Shown here: positions 54,683 to 61,989 of the stretch, piece by piece | How the letters are laid out: every line of letters starts with the position of its first letter | Position numbering within the stretch: position 1 is the first letter of the stretch | Assembly: GCF_039993895.1 (NCBI RefSeq) | Contig: NZ_CP121194.1 | Location: 3,720,001 to 3,784,000 of the forward strand | Source of the DNA: Edaphobacter paludis | GTDB taxonomy: Bacteria; Acidobacteriota; Terriglobia; Terriglobales; Acidobacteriaceae | Length of the DNA: 64,000 nt | Reading direction: 5' to 3' | Translations under genes and position numbers: made by a program | Notes under the pieces: model-generated | The model's database searches: none | Told to the model about the DNA's origin: nothing | The model's input: only the letters and a program-made list of their open reading frames with translations

Positions 54683-56503
54683 GTGCTTGATTTTCTAGGG
54701 AATTTGCAGCGCACGCAGATGTGCGGAGAGCTTCGCGTAGAGCAGGATGGCCAGGATGTTGTTTTGATGGGATGGGTGAACCGTCGGCGGGACCACGGCA
54801 ACCTTATCTTTCTCGACGTGCGCGATCGCACCGGCATCACGCAGGTGGTTCTGGACAAAGAGATCTCGGGCAACGCCCATGCCAAGGCGGAGGCGGCGCG
54901 TTCGGAGTACGTTGTCGCAGTGAAGGGCAGAGTGCGGCGGCGCGAGGCAGGGCTTGAGAATCCGAATATGGCGACGGGGGGGATCGAGGTCGTCGCACAT
55001 GAGCTGCTGCTGCTGAACGAGGCGAAGACGCCACCGTTCTCTCCGGCGGAAGATGCGATTGCGAATGAAGAGGTGCGGCTGAAGTATCGCTATCTCGACC
55101 TGCGGCGGACGGAGATGCAGCACAACTTCGAGCTGCGCAGCAAGGTGGCGATGGCGATTCGCAACTATCTTGTTGAAGAGGGATTTCTGGAGATCGAGAC
55201 GCCGTTCATGACGCGCTCTACTCCGGAGGGTGCGCGCGATTATCTCGTTCCGAGTCGCGTTCATGCGGGCAGCTTCTATGCGCTGCCGCAGTCGCCGCAG
55301 ATATTCAAGCAGATTCTGATGATCTCGGGCTTCGATAAATATTTTCAGATCGCTCGTTGCTTCCGCGATGAGGATTTGCGCGCTGACCGTCAGCCAGAGT
55401 TCACGCAGATCGACCTGGAGATGACATTTCCGCAGCAGGCGACGATCTTTCATGTGGTCGAAGGATTTCTGACTGCGGCGTTCAAGGCTGCTGGCATTGC
55501 GCTGACGACTCCGTTTGTGCAGATGACGTATGACGAGGCGATCAAGAACTACGGCATCGATAAGCCGGACATGCGGCTCCCGGCGATGGTCTCGGTGAGC
55601 GAGGAGCTTACGCCGGAGCTGCGCGAGACGTTGAAGATTGAGCAGGTATTGCCGGTGCTCGGGTTTGTGATTCCCGGTGTTGGCACGTTGAGCGGAACCG
55701 CACGCAAGGGCTTGCTCGAAGAGGTTCGTGGCGGCTTTGGCGACAGCGGGCTCGACCTGCTGGATGTCGTCCGGCTAAAGACAAATGCGACTTTCGCTCC
55801 GCTGGCAGCGGCGATTGAGGCGAAGTTGGCTGCTGCGCCCGATGATCTGCTCGTCGTGGTGACGCCGAAGTTGGGAACACCAGCGAAGTGGAACCATGAT
55901 CCGCAGTGGATCTATAAGCGCGTTGGCGCGCTGCGTCTGCAACTGGCGCAGAAGTTCGCCGACAAGCATGGCCGCTTCGTGAAGACTGGCACCGAGGCTG
56001 ATTTCAAATTTGCGTGGGTCACGGACTTTCCCATGTACGAGTGGGACGAAGAGGCGAAGGTGTGGAACGCGGCGCACCATCCGTTCACCTCTCCCCATGA
56101 AGAGGACATCAAGGCTGGGCGGCTGACCAATGACAAGGGCGCGGTACGAGCGTTGGCTTACGACATCGTTCTGAACGGGACGGAGCTTGGCTCAGGCTCG
56201 ATTCGTATTCATCGGCAGGACGTTCAGGCGGAGATCTTCCGCTCGCTGGGAATGTCAGATGCAGAAGCCAAAGAACGGTTCGGCTTCTTCCTGGACGCGC
56301 TGGAGTACGGCACGCCTCCGCACGGTGGCATCGCGCTGGGACTTGATCGTATCGTCATGATTCTGGCCGGAGCAAGCAGTCTGCGCGAGGTGATCGCCTT
56401 CCCGAAGACGGCAAAGGCGATTGACCTGATGGTCGATGCGCCGACTCCGGTGAGCGACCAGCAGATGCGTGAACTGCATCTACGAACGGTCACGCGCACC
56501 TAG
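54683..56503 (+). CDS. aspS: aspartyl-tRNA synthetase
   Basis: Bacterial-type class IIb AspRS of about 606 residues. It has the OB-fold VVLMGWVNRRRDHGNLIFLDVRDRTG, a core with FLEIETPFMTRSTPEGARDYLVPSR, the bacterial GAD insertion domain and motif 3 GIALGLDRIVMILAG. The start is GTG at 54683, with AAGGGA seven bases upstream and the protein opening LDFLGNLQRTQMCGEL, as expected. In-frame sequence upstream overlaps hisS and is rejected. With asnS present this AspRS may be discriminating; the sequence alone cannot settle it. Confidence 0.95.
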   Translation: MLDFLGNLQRTQMCGELRVEQDGQDVVLMGWVNRRRDHGNLIFLDVRDRTGITQVVLDKEISGNAHAKAEAARSEYVVAVKGRVRRREAGLENPNMATGGIEVVAHELLLLNEAKTPPFSPAEDAIANEEVRLKYRYLDLRRTEMQHNFELRSKVAMAIRNYLVEEGFLEIETPFMTRSTPEGARDYLVPSRVHAGSFYALPQSPQIFKQILMISGFDKYFQIARCFRDEDLRADRQPEFTQIDLEMTFPQQATIFHVVEGFLTAAFKAAGIALTTPFVQMTYDEAIKNYGIDKPDMRLPAMVSVSEELTPELRETLKIEQVLPVLGFVIPGVGTLSGTARKGLLEEVRGGFGDSGLDLLDVVRLKTNATFAPLAAAIEAKLAAAPDDLLVVVTPKLGTPAKWNHDPQWIYKRVGALRLQLAQKFADKHGRFVKTGTEADFKFAWVTDFPMYEWDEEAKVWNAAHHPFTSPHEEDIKAGRLTNDKGAVRALAYDIVLNGTELGSGSIRIHRQDVQAEIFRSLGMSDAEAKERFGFFLDALEYGTPPHGGIALGLDRIVMILAGASSLREVIAFPKTAKAIDLMVDAPTPVSDQQMRELHLRTVTRT

Positions 56504-56520
56504 CAAGCATGGCTTAAATA

Positions 56521-56554
56521 AAGAGAGGCCACTCCATCGCGGGTGGCCTCTTTC
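56521..56554 (+). terminator. intrinsic terminator after aspS
   Basis: AGAGGCCAC (56524-56532) and GTGGCCTCT (56543-56551) form a nine-pair stem with a ten-base loop, flanked by AAG upstream and TTC downstream. It lies 20 bases past the aspS stop and may also serve the convergent rhomboid-like gene. Confidence 0.75.
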
Positions 56555-56565
56555 TGTTGCTGGAA

Positions 56566-57393
56566 TTAATTCATCCAGCGCTTGTCCTTGGGATTTTTGC
56601 GGAGTTCGTCGGGGTCGATGTAGCGGCCGTCTTTGTCGAAGTGGACTTCGCGGTTCTGCTTGCGCATGTAGACCTCGAACTTCTTTGCAGCGCGACGCCG
56701 CTTCCAGCGGTAGTAGCCGTTTCTTACGCCAAAGTAGCGTTCACTCAAGCCAAGAGCCATTCCGCTGCGCGGCGCGAACTTTGTATAGACATAGCCCATC
56801 AGCGCGCCTGAGAGCTCGGTGAGCGCGCCGAAGCGGTCGTCGCCTTTGAGCAGGATGGCGATGCAGAGGATGATGTAAATCCAGACCAGGTACTTGGCCT
56901 TCATGCGGACAAAAAAGAAGAACAGGATCTCCTGTTCACCGGCGATGACGGAGAAGGCGACCATCACCGCGAAGATGGGCGCCCAGGCACCGAGCGTGAT
57001 GAGATCCGGCCGCAGTCCGAAGAGGTGCACGAGGGTAAGCAGCGATGCCAGCAGAGCGCCCGCGCAAGTGGAGAAGAGATAAAGCTCCATCAGCCAGCGC
57101 GAGCCGCGCATGTCCTCAAGATATGCGCCGATAAACCAGAGTGTGAGCATGGCAAAGAGCGTGCCCAGAATGCCCATCGGGAGGAATCCGTAGGTGAGCA
57201 ACTGCCAGATCTCGCCGCGAAACAAGGCAGCAGGAACAAGAGCCAGATGCCCGAGCAGGATGCTGACAGGGCGCGGCGCTGCCCATCCGAATATCGCGAA
57301 GCCGAAAAATACTGCGAGGTTGGCAAAGATGAGGCGGCGGGTTGCGCCTGCGAAGGGGGGTAGCGCTAACGAAATGGGGCCGGTGCGGGGCAT
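56566..57393 (-). CDS. rhomboid-like membrane protein lacking catalytic residues
   Basis: Polytopic protein of 275 residues with about six helices and a rhomboid layout: ANLAVFFGFAIFGW, WQLLTYGFLPMGILGTLFAMLTLWFIG, then the L1-like helix (LFSTCAGALLASLLTLV), the position of GxSx, and ELSGALMGYVYTKF. In active rhomboids the serine motif is GASGA and the last core helix carries HxxG; here they read GAWAPIF and ELSGAL, so neither Ser nor His is kept. A basic C-terminal tail follows (RWKRRRAAKKFEVYMRKQNRE). Predicted to be a pseudoprotease with a binding or scaffold role. Confidence 0.8.
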   Translation of the reverse strand: MPRTGPISLALPPFAGATRRLIFANLAVFFGFAIFGWAAPRPVSILLGHLALVPAALFRGEIWQLLTYGFLPMGILGTLFAMLTLWFIGAYLEDMRGSRWLMELYLFSTCAGALLASLLTLVHLFGLRPDLITLGAWAPIFAVMVAFSVIAGEQEILFFFFVRMKAKYLVWIYIILCIAILLKGDDRFGALTELSGALMGYVYTKFAPRSGMALGLSERYFGVRNGYYRWKRRRAAKKFEVYMRKQNREVHFDKDGRYIDPDELRKNPKDKRWMN

Positions 57394-57532
57394 GGTGTAT
57401 CTGTCTCTATTTCATCACGAATACCGGCGGAGCGTTTCCATCGTCTAAACGGCTGTACGAGTCATCTCTCACTTTAAAGTTTTGCGATTGGCGGTCAAAT
57501 GGACAAACCGGAACGAGGTCAAAAACGGATGC

Positions 57533-57562
57533 TTGACGAACGTGCCGGATGCCCGCTAAATA
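57533..57562 (+). promoter_or_regulatory. candidate promoter of the LysW-like gene
   Basis: TTGACG (57533-57538) and TAAATA (57557-57562) with an 18-base spacer, 80 bases before the start codon. Confidence 0.5.
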
Positions 57563-57642
57563 GATAGATTGATGCGTTCGCGAACACCGTTCCTATCATC
57601 CTATAGGCGGGCAGCGGACCCAAACCCCTGGAGGTTCCGATC

Positions 57643-57843
57643 ATGGCTGTTGTATGTCCCGAATGCGATAACCCGATTGTCATCGATACCGATGAGGTAG
57701 AAGAAGGCGAGACGCTGCAATGCGACGAGTGCGGCCTCGATCTTGAGATTGTGTCGGTGGACCCCTTGGAGCTTGCCCCCGTCGATGTCACCGGCTACGA
57801 CGATGAAGACGCCACGCCCATCGTCGACGAGGAAGATGAGTAA
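57643..57843 (+). CDS. LysW-like zinc-ribbon carrier protein
   Basis: Mini-protein of 66 residues. A zinc ribbon is formed by CPECDNP and CDECGLDLEIVSVDPLELAP, which closely follows LysW/ArgW, the amino-group carrier proteins of lysine and arginine biosynthesis. In LysW the substrate is attached to a C-terminal Glu (usual ending EDWGE). Here the tail is longer and very acidic and ends DEEDE, so a terminal Glu exists but the motif differs. No LysX-type ligase or biosynthesis gene is adjacent. GGAGG lies about eight bases before the ATG. Carrier function is inferred only. Confidence 0.75.
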   Translation: MAVVCPECDNPIVIDTDEVEEGETLQCDECGLDLEIVSVDPLELAPVDVTGYDDEDATPIVDEEDE

Positions 57844-57882
57844 CGGCAATCCTGTCAAGGAGTAAGCCGTATACTGAAGCTT

Positions 57883-58266
57883 ATGAAGCGTACTCATTTC
57901 TCGCTCCGTTCCTTTGCCGGTAAGTTGGCGCTATCTGCTTGCGTGGCTGTGTCGTGCTGTCTGGTTCTGCCGCAACTATCTGTGTTCGCGCAGAATCGCG
58001 GGCCTGTGCAACGCACGATTGACGGAAAGGTCGTCGATAAGTCGGATGCTCCCCTGAAGGGCGCCGTGGTCTATCTGAAGGATGACCACACGCTCTCGGT
58101 CATGAGCAAGATTACAGACGCTCAGGGCGAGTATCGCTTCGGCCAGCTCTCGCAAAATACAGATTACGAACTGTGGGCCGAGAGCAATGGAAAGAAGAGT
58201 AAAACCAAAAACATCAGCTCCTTCGAGAGCAGAAATGCCTTTCACTTCAATCTGAAAGTGGACTGA
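57883..58266 (+). CDS. secreted carboxypeptidase regulatory-like domain protein
   Basis: Small exported protein of 127 residues: signal peptide (LALSACVAVSCCLVLPQLSVFAQ) then one CarboxypepD_reg/CNA-B-like beta-sandwich, ideally seen as TIDGKVVDKSDAPLKGAVVYLKD, ITDAQGEYRFGQL and YELWAES. The fold is common in acidobacterial TonB-type outer-membrane proteins, but here it stands alone. TATACT lies seven bases before the ATG. Role unknown, probably surface or periplasmic binding. Confidence 0.82.
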   Translation: MKRTHFSLRSFAGKLALSACVAVSCCLVLPQLSVFAQNRGPVQRTIDGKVVDKSDAPLKGAVVYLKDDHTLSVMSKITDAQGEYRFGQLSQNTDYELWAESNGKKSKTKNISSFESRNAFHFNLKVD

Positions 58267-58308
58267 ACAGGCTAACGACGGCGCTTTTCCCATTCGTCTT
58301 CGATGAAT

Positions 58309-58337
58309 GTGGAGCACGGCTTAAGGGCCTGCTCCAC
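58309..58337. other. hairpin in the gap before the ZapB-like gene
   Basis: GTGGAGCA and TGCTCCAC pair over eight bases around a 13-base loop, 43 bases past the stop of the secreted-domain gene. No U-run follows. The rest of this gap (58267-58512) shows nothing else I can name except the -10 of the next gene. Confidence 0.35.
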
Positions 58338-58512
58338 ACGATCTCCGTGTCTCCCTGACTCTTAGCCAGAAGCGCGTGGCCTCTTTGTCGGAGATTACGT
58401 TTCCTGTGACCGCTGCTCAAGTCTCTATAAGCACAGGGCCAGGCATCCACATAGGTTCCACACAGGTTTTCCCCAGCAAAATCCACGTCCGTGCCGTCTA
58501 TACTTCAAACAT

Positions 58513-58770
58513 ATGAGTACATCCACCATCAGCGTCGATGAGTTTCAGGCACTTGAACAAAAAGTCCTTCGTGCCGTCGAGATCGTCAAGCGTGAGCGTG
58601 AAGCACGCGCTGCAGCGGAGGCCCAGGTCGCCTCTCTTAATGAACAGCTCGAAAGCCAGCTCACTGCCCAGATTGCCGTTGAAGCGCAGCTCAGCACGCT
58701 AAGCAAGGAACGGGACGCGGTGCGCCAGCGTGTCGAAAAGATGCTGGAGCAGATGGACGAGCTTCTTTAA
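58513..58770 (+). CDS. ZapB-like coiled-coil protein
   Basis: 85 residues, almost entirely coiled coil (heptads from FQALEQKVLRAVEIVKRERE to RDAVRQRVEKMLEQMDEL). Size and position directly upstream of zapA (21 bases) suggest a ZapB-like cell-division partner that would bridge ZapA and the nucleoid. Sequence similarity of coiled coils is not diagnostic. TATACT lies eight bases before the ATG, and no Shine-Dalgarno sequence is present. Confidence 0.7.
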   Translation: MSTSTISVDEFQALEQKVLRAVEIVKREREARAAAEAQVASLNEQLESQLTAQIAVEAQLSTLSKERDAVRQRVEKMLEQMDELL

Positions 58771-58791
58771 AAATCCGCCTAAGGAGGAACG

Positions 58792-59154
58792 ATGGACCAG
58801 ACAGTCGAAGTTCCGGAGCAAGTCGAAGCCCCATCCATCGTCTCCGAGTCGATCGGGGTCGAGATCTATGACCAGATCTACAATCTGCGCGGCACGGACG
58901 CGGCCTATATCGAGCGGCTGGCGCATATGGTCGATGCCAAGATGCGCGCCGTCTCGGCGCATGGCGGCACGGTCGACAGTTTGCGCGTGGCGGTGCTGGC
59001 GGCGCTGAACATCGCCGATGAGCTGTGCACCTCACGACAGCGGCAGGACATGCTTGCCGGAAGCCTGTCGCAGTCACAGGTCTCGATGCGCTCGCGCGCG
59101 GGATCGCTGGCGGGACTGTTGGACGAGGTTCTGGAAGAGCGCAAGGCCGGCTAG
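58792..59154 (+). CDS. zapA: cell division protein ZapA
   Basis: FtsZ-bundling protein of 120 residues. The ZapA core is VSESIGVEIYDQIYNLRGTDAAYIERLAHMVDAKMRAVS, followed by SLRVAVLAALNIADELCTSRQR and a C-terminal coiled region. It localises to the Z ring in studied bacteria. AAGGAGG lies about six bases before the ATG. It is preceded by a coiled-coil gene and followed, after a PaiB-like gene, by a 6S RNA candidate; zapA near ssrS is a conserved arrangement in many bacteria. Confidence 0.93.
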   Translation: MDQTVEVPEQVEAPSIVSESIGVEIYDQIYNLRGTDAAYIERLAHMVDAKMRAVSAHGGTVDSLRVAVLAALNIADELCTSRQRQDMLAGSLSQSQVSMRSRAGSLAGLLDEVLEERKAG

Positions 59155-59190
59155 TTTCCCACCCCTCGCCTCAGCAAAAGAGGAGCCCGC

Positions 59191-59826
59191 GTGTATATCC
59201 CCAAGGCTAATGAAGAAACCCGGCTCGAAGTCCTACACGATCTGATCGAATCGCATCCGTTGGCATCGCTGGTCACGATGGGCCCGTCTGGGCTGTTGGC
59301 TTCTCATCTGCCGATGGTTCTCGAACGCAAATCGGCGACGCGAGGATTGTTGAAGGGACATCTCTCGCGGGCAAACAAGCAATGGCGCGACTTTCTGCCT
59401 GCGGTCGAGGCTTTGGCGATCTTCTCCGGACCGGAGCATTACATTACTCCATCGTGGTACGCGGAGAAGGAAGAGACCGGCAAGGTTGTGCCCACGTGGA
59501 ACTATGCCGTTGTCCATGTCTACGGGCCCCTGAAGGTGATTGAAGACCCAGCGTGGCTCATCGAGCATCTCAACGCGCTGACTACGATTCACGAATCTAC
59601 ATTGCCTGCTCCATGGCAGGTCAGCGATGCGCCTGCTGATTATGTTGAATCGCTGCTGAATGGAATCGTCGGGCTGGAGCTGCCCATCGAACGCATCGAG
59701 GGCAAATGGAAGGCCAGCCAGAACAGATCGGAGCGCGACCGCGTCGGGATCGTTGAGGGGCTAGAGCGTCTCAATACTCCTGCAAGCCTTGCGATGAAAG
59801 CGCTTGTGGCTTCGGGGCAGAAGTGA
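59191..59826 (+). CDS. PaiB-type FMN-binding negative regulator family protein
   Basis: 211 residues of the PaiB family (split-barrel FMN-binding fold). The start is GTG at 59191, preceded by AGAGGAG, giving the typical opening MYIPKANEETR. Characteristic segments are LASLVTMGPSGLLASHLPMVL, GHLSRANKQWRDF, YITPSWYAEKEETGKVVPTWNYAVVHVYG and the C-terminal GKWKASQNRSERDR. Bacillus PaiB was described as a transcriptional regulator, but many members may act as flavin oxidoreductases; role here unknown. Confidence 0.92.
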   Translation: MYIPKANEETRLEVLHDLIESHPLASLVTMGPSGLLASHLPMVLERKSATRGLLKGHLSRANKQWRDFLPAVEALAIFSGPEHYITPSWYAEKEETGKVVPTWNYAVVHVYGPLKVIEDPAWLIEHLNALTTIHESTLPAPWQVSDAPADYVESLLNGIVGLELPIERIEGKWKASQNRSERDRVGIVEGLERLNTPASLAMKALVASGQK

Positions 59827-59866
59827 CTCGATCTGCTGCACTCCTATCGTATGCCGTGCTGTCAAC

Positions 59867-59895
59867 TTGCTAATCTAGGCTTTGCCGTTTAGCAT
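59867..59895 (+). promoter_or_regulatory. candidate promoter of 6S RNA
   Basis: TTGCTA (59867-59872) and TAGCAT (59890-59895) with a 17-base spacer. The predicted start, near 59902, is just before the paired 5' end of the RNA. Confidence 0.5.
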
Positions 59896-59901
59896 CCAAC
59901 C

Positions 59902-60104
59902 TAAGAAACCGGCCTGCTAAGCAGGTGCGCGATCAACGCTGGTTGAACCAACATTCATTGAACAGGGGTCTTGACTCGTATACATGGCTCGGTGTGCAAC
60001 GTCCGCCAGTCCGGAATGCCTAAAGAGCCACGGCAGGGTCCCGCCGTCTTAGGACGGGTTCACCAGCGCTTCGACGCACGGCCCCGCGGGTCGGTCTTCT
60101 TTTT
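59902..60104 (+). ncRNA. ssrS: 6S RNA candidate
   Basis: The only gap over 300 bases. The ends pair in the 6S manner: ACCGGCC (59908) with GGTCGGT (60089), GTGCG (59925) with CGCAC (60075), CGCTGG (59937) with CCAGCG (60063), and TGAACC (59944) with GGTTCA (60057). This encloses a large central bubble whose 3' side holds a small hairpin (CCGTC-TTAG-GACGG). The apical arm closes with TGGCTC/GAGCCA. A promoter-like pair lies upstream and CTTCTTTTT follows as a terminator tail. About 200 bases, close to typical 6S size, and near zapA. 6S RNA binds sigma70 polymerase in stationary phase. Confidence 0.75.
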
Positions 60105-60138
60105 GTCGTCGGCAATCTTCTTTGCCTGAATTCAGAAC

Positions 60139-60885
60139 GTGCATCCCATCCTCTTCCACTTCGGTCACATTACTCTGCCTACCTTCGGCGTCCTCGCCGC
60201 ATTGGGACTGATGGCGGCTCTGGCTCTTAGTCTGCGAACGGCAACCATCGCCGGACTTAACCCGGACCGGCTTTGGAACGCTGGATTATTTTTGTTGCTC
60301 TCGGCGTTTGTGCTTTCGCGGTTGTTACTGGTCGTGATGTACCTGCACGCTTTTTTGACTTATCCCATTCTTTTGCTGGCAGTGCCCTCGCTTACGCCGC
60401 TGGGGCTTCTGCTGACTGGGGTTGTCACAGTGCTTTATCTGCGGGTACGGCGGCTTCCGTTTCTCACGACGCTGGATGCGTGGGCCCCCTGCGCAATGCT
60501 GGTCTGGGCGTTTCTTGCGCTGGGGCACTTTGCCGAGGGCAGCGATCCCGGGCTGCCGACAACGCTGCCCTGGGGAGTCGCGATGAGTGCCGGCGGCATT
60601 CGCCTGCATCCCGTGGCTCTGTATGCTGTGATTGTGGCCCTTTTGATTACGGCTGCTCTATTGCGCCAGTTGCGCCACTACAGACGTCGCGGCGATGTTG
60701 CGGTTTTTGGCCTCGCTGCGGTTGGAATTGCGCAGTATCTGCTGACTTTTCTTCGTCAGCCTGACCCATCGATGGAAGTGTTCGGCAATGTTCTCGATCC
60801 GATTCAATGGGTTGCCATAGGAATGATCGTTGTGGCTGGAGTGATCTGGCTGCAACCACGAAAGCTGGTGTCCCATGCCGTCTAA
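60139..60885 (+). CDS. Lgt-like membrane protein lacking Lgt catalytic motifs
   Basis: Polytopic protein of 248 residues (GTG start) that resembles prolipoprotein diacylglyceryl transferase: opening MHPILFHFG, LPTFGVLAALGLMAAL, the stretch TTLPWGVAMSAGGIRLHPVALY (compare DLPWGV and HPTQLYE of Lgt), and six to seven helices. The HGG motif is missing, the R-x-G-N-F-x-N motif reads LALGHFAEGS, and the late arginine region lacks its Arg (GIAQYLLTFLRQ). It is probably not a working Lgt. It overlaps the start of the RluD-type gene by 11 bases. Confidence 0.75.
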   Translation: MHPILFHFGHITLPTFGVLAALGLMAALALSLRTATIAGLNPDRLWNAGLFLLLSAFVLSRLLLVVMYLHAFLTYPILLLAVPSLTPLGLLLTGVVTVLYLRVRRLPFLTTLDAWAPCAMLVWAFLALGHFAEGSDPGLPTTLPWGVAMSAGGIRLHPVALYAVIVALLITAALLRQLRHYRRRGDVAVFGLAAVGIAQYLLTFLRQPDPSMEVFGNVLDPIQWVAIGMIVVAGVIWLQPRKLVSHAV

Positions 60886-61984
60886 AAATATGTTGCCCAA
60901 GGGCCAGCGTCGCCACTCTGTCATGGCGGAATATCGAGCCACGCGAGGCGTCGAAGAACCTGTCCCGCTGCCTGTTCCCGTGCTTGATATTGAAGACGAA
61001 ACGGAAGATGGCGTTCGCACCTTTACAGCCGACGTTGCAGCAGCCGGCTTACGGCTCGATCAATATCTGGCGCAGGCGATACCCGACATCAGCCGCGCGC
61101 GGGTGCAGATGCTGATTGAAAACGGCCAGGTGCGTGTGGACGGACAGACCGCCAAGCCGAAGCACAAGCTGCATGGAGGCGAAGCTCTTGAGATTGAAGG
61201 GGCTCCGCATCCGCCGCCGCTGCATGCGATTCCTGAAGACATTCCACTGGATGTTTTGTATGAAGATCAATATCTGGCGGTCATCAATAAACCGGCCGGG
61301 ATGATGGTTCACGCCGGTTCGGGCGCGAGTGAAGATGCGCGCAATCGCGGAACGCTGGTGAATGCCCTGCTCTTTCACTTTGCAAAGCTGTCTGACGTAG
61401 GAGGCGAGCTTCGGCCCGGCATCGTGCATCGTCTGGACAAGCAGACCAGCGGGATTATCGTGGTGGCCAAGGATGACAGCACTCATCGCAAGCTGGGAGA
61501 GATGTTCTCGCAGCGCGAGATTGCCAAGACCTACGTTGCGCTGGTCCATGGCAATGTTGCCAAGGACGAGACGACCGTCAACCTGCCGATAGCCCGCGAT
61601 CTGGTACGCCGCATACGGATGACGACGCGCCGGGCGGATGGACGGTCGGCGGTCTCGCATGTAAAGGTTTTGGAGCGCATCAAGTCAGACCATGGCCTGT
61701 TTACGCTGGTCGAGGTTCGTATCGAAACCGGACGGACGCACCAGATTCGCGTCCATATGCAGTCGCTGGGGCACCCTGTGGTCGGGGATCACCTGTACGG
61801 CGCGCCCCACCGCATTGGCGATGCGGAGACGGGCCTGTCGCTGGAGCGGAATTTTCTCCACGCGGCGCATTTGGCCTTTACCCATCCTCAAACCAAAAAG
61901 GCAATGGAGATTGATGCCCCTCTCCCAGCCGACCTCGAAGCATTTATTGGGACAATCCGGGCGGGTTTTGGCGGAGTTGAGTAG
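60875..61984 (+). CDS. RluD-type 23S rRNA pseudouridine synthase
   Basis: Pseudouridine synthase of 369 residues. An S4 RNA-binding domain (RLDQYLAQAIPDISRARVQ, then VRVDGQTAKPKHKLHGGE) precedes the catalytic domain with VINKPAGMMVHAGSG, the catalytic Asp in GIVHRLDKQTSGIIVVAK near residue 185, and RTHQIRVHMQSLGHPVVGDHLYG. The N-terminus has about 40 extra residues. RluD/RluC-type; exact rRNA position unknown. Translationally coupled to the Lgt-like gene (11-base overlap). Confidence 0.93.
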   Translation: MPSKNMLPKGQRRHSVMAEYRATRGVEEPVPLPVPVLDIEDETEDGVRTFTADVAAAGLRLDQYLAQAIPDISRARVQMLIENGQVRVDGQTAKPKHKLHGGEALEIEGAPHPPPLHAIPEDIPLDVLYEDQYLAVINKPAGMMVHAGSGASEDARNRGTLVNALLFHFAKLSDVGGELRPGIVHRLDKQTSGIIVVAKDDSTHRKLGEMFSQREIAKTYVALVHGNVAKDETTVNLPIARDLVRRIRMTTRRADGRSAVSHVKVLERIKSDHGLFTLVEVRIETGRTHQIRVHMQSLGHPVVGDHLYGAPHRIGDAETGLSLERNFLHAAHLAFTHPQTKKAMEIDAPLPADLEAFIGTIRAGFGGVE

Positions 61985-61989
61985 AATCA

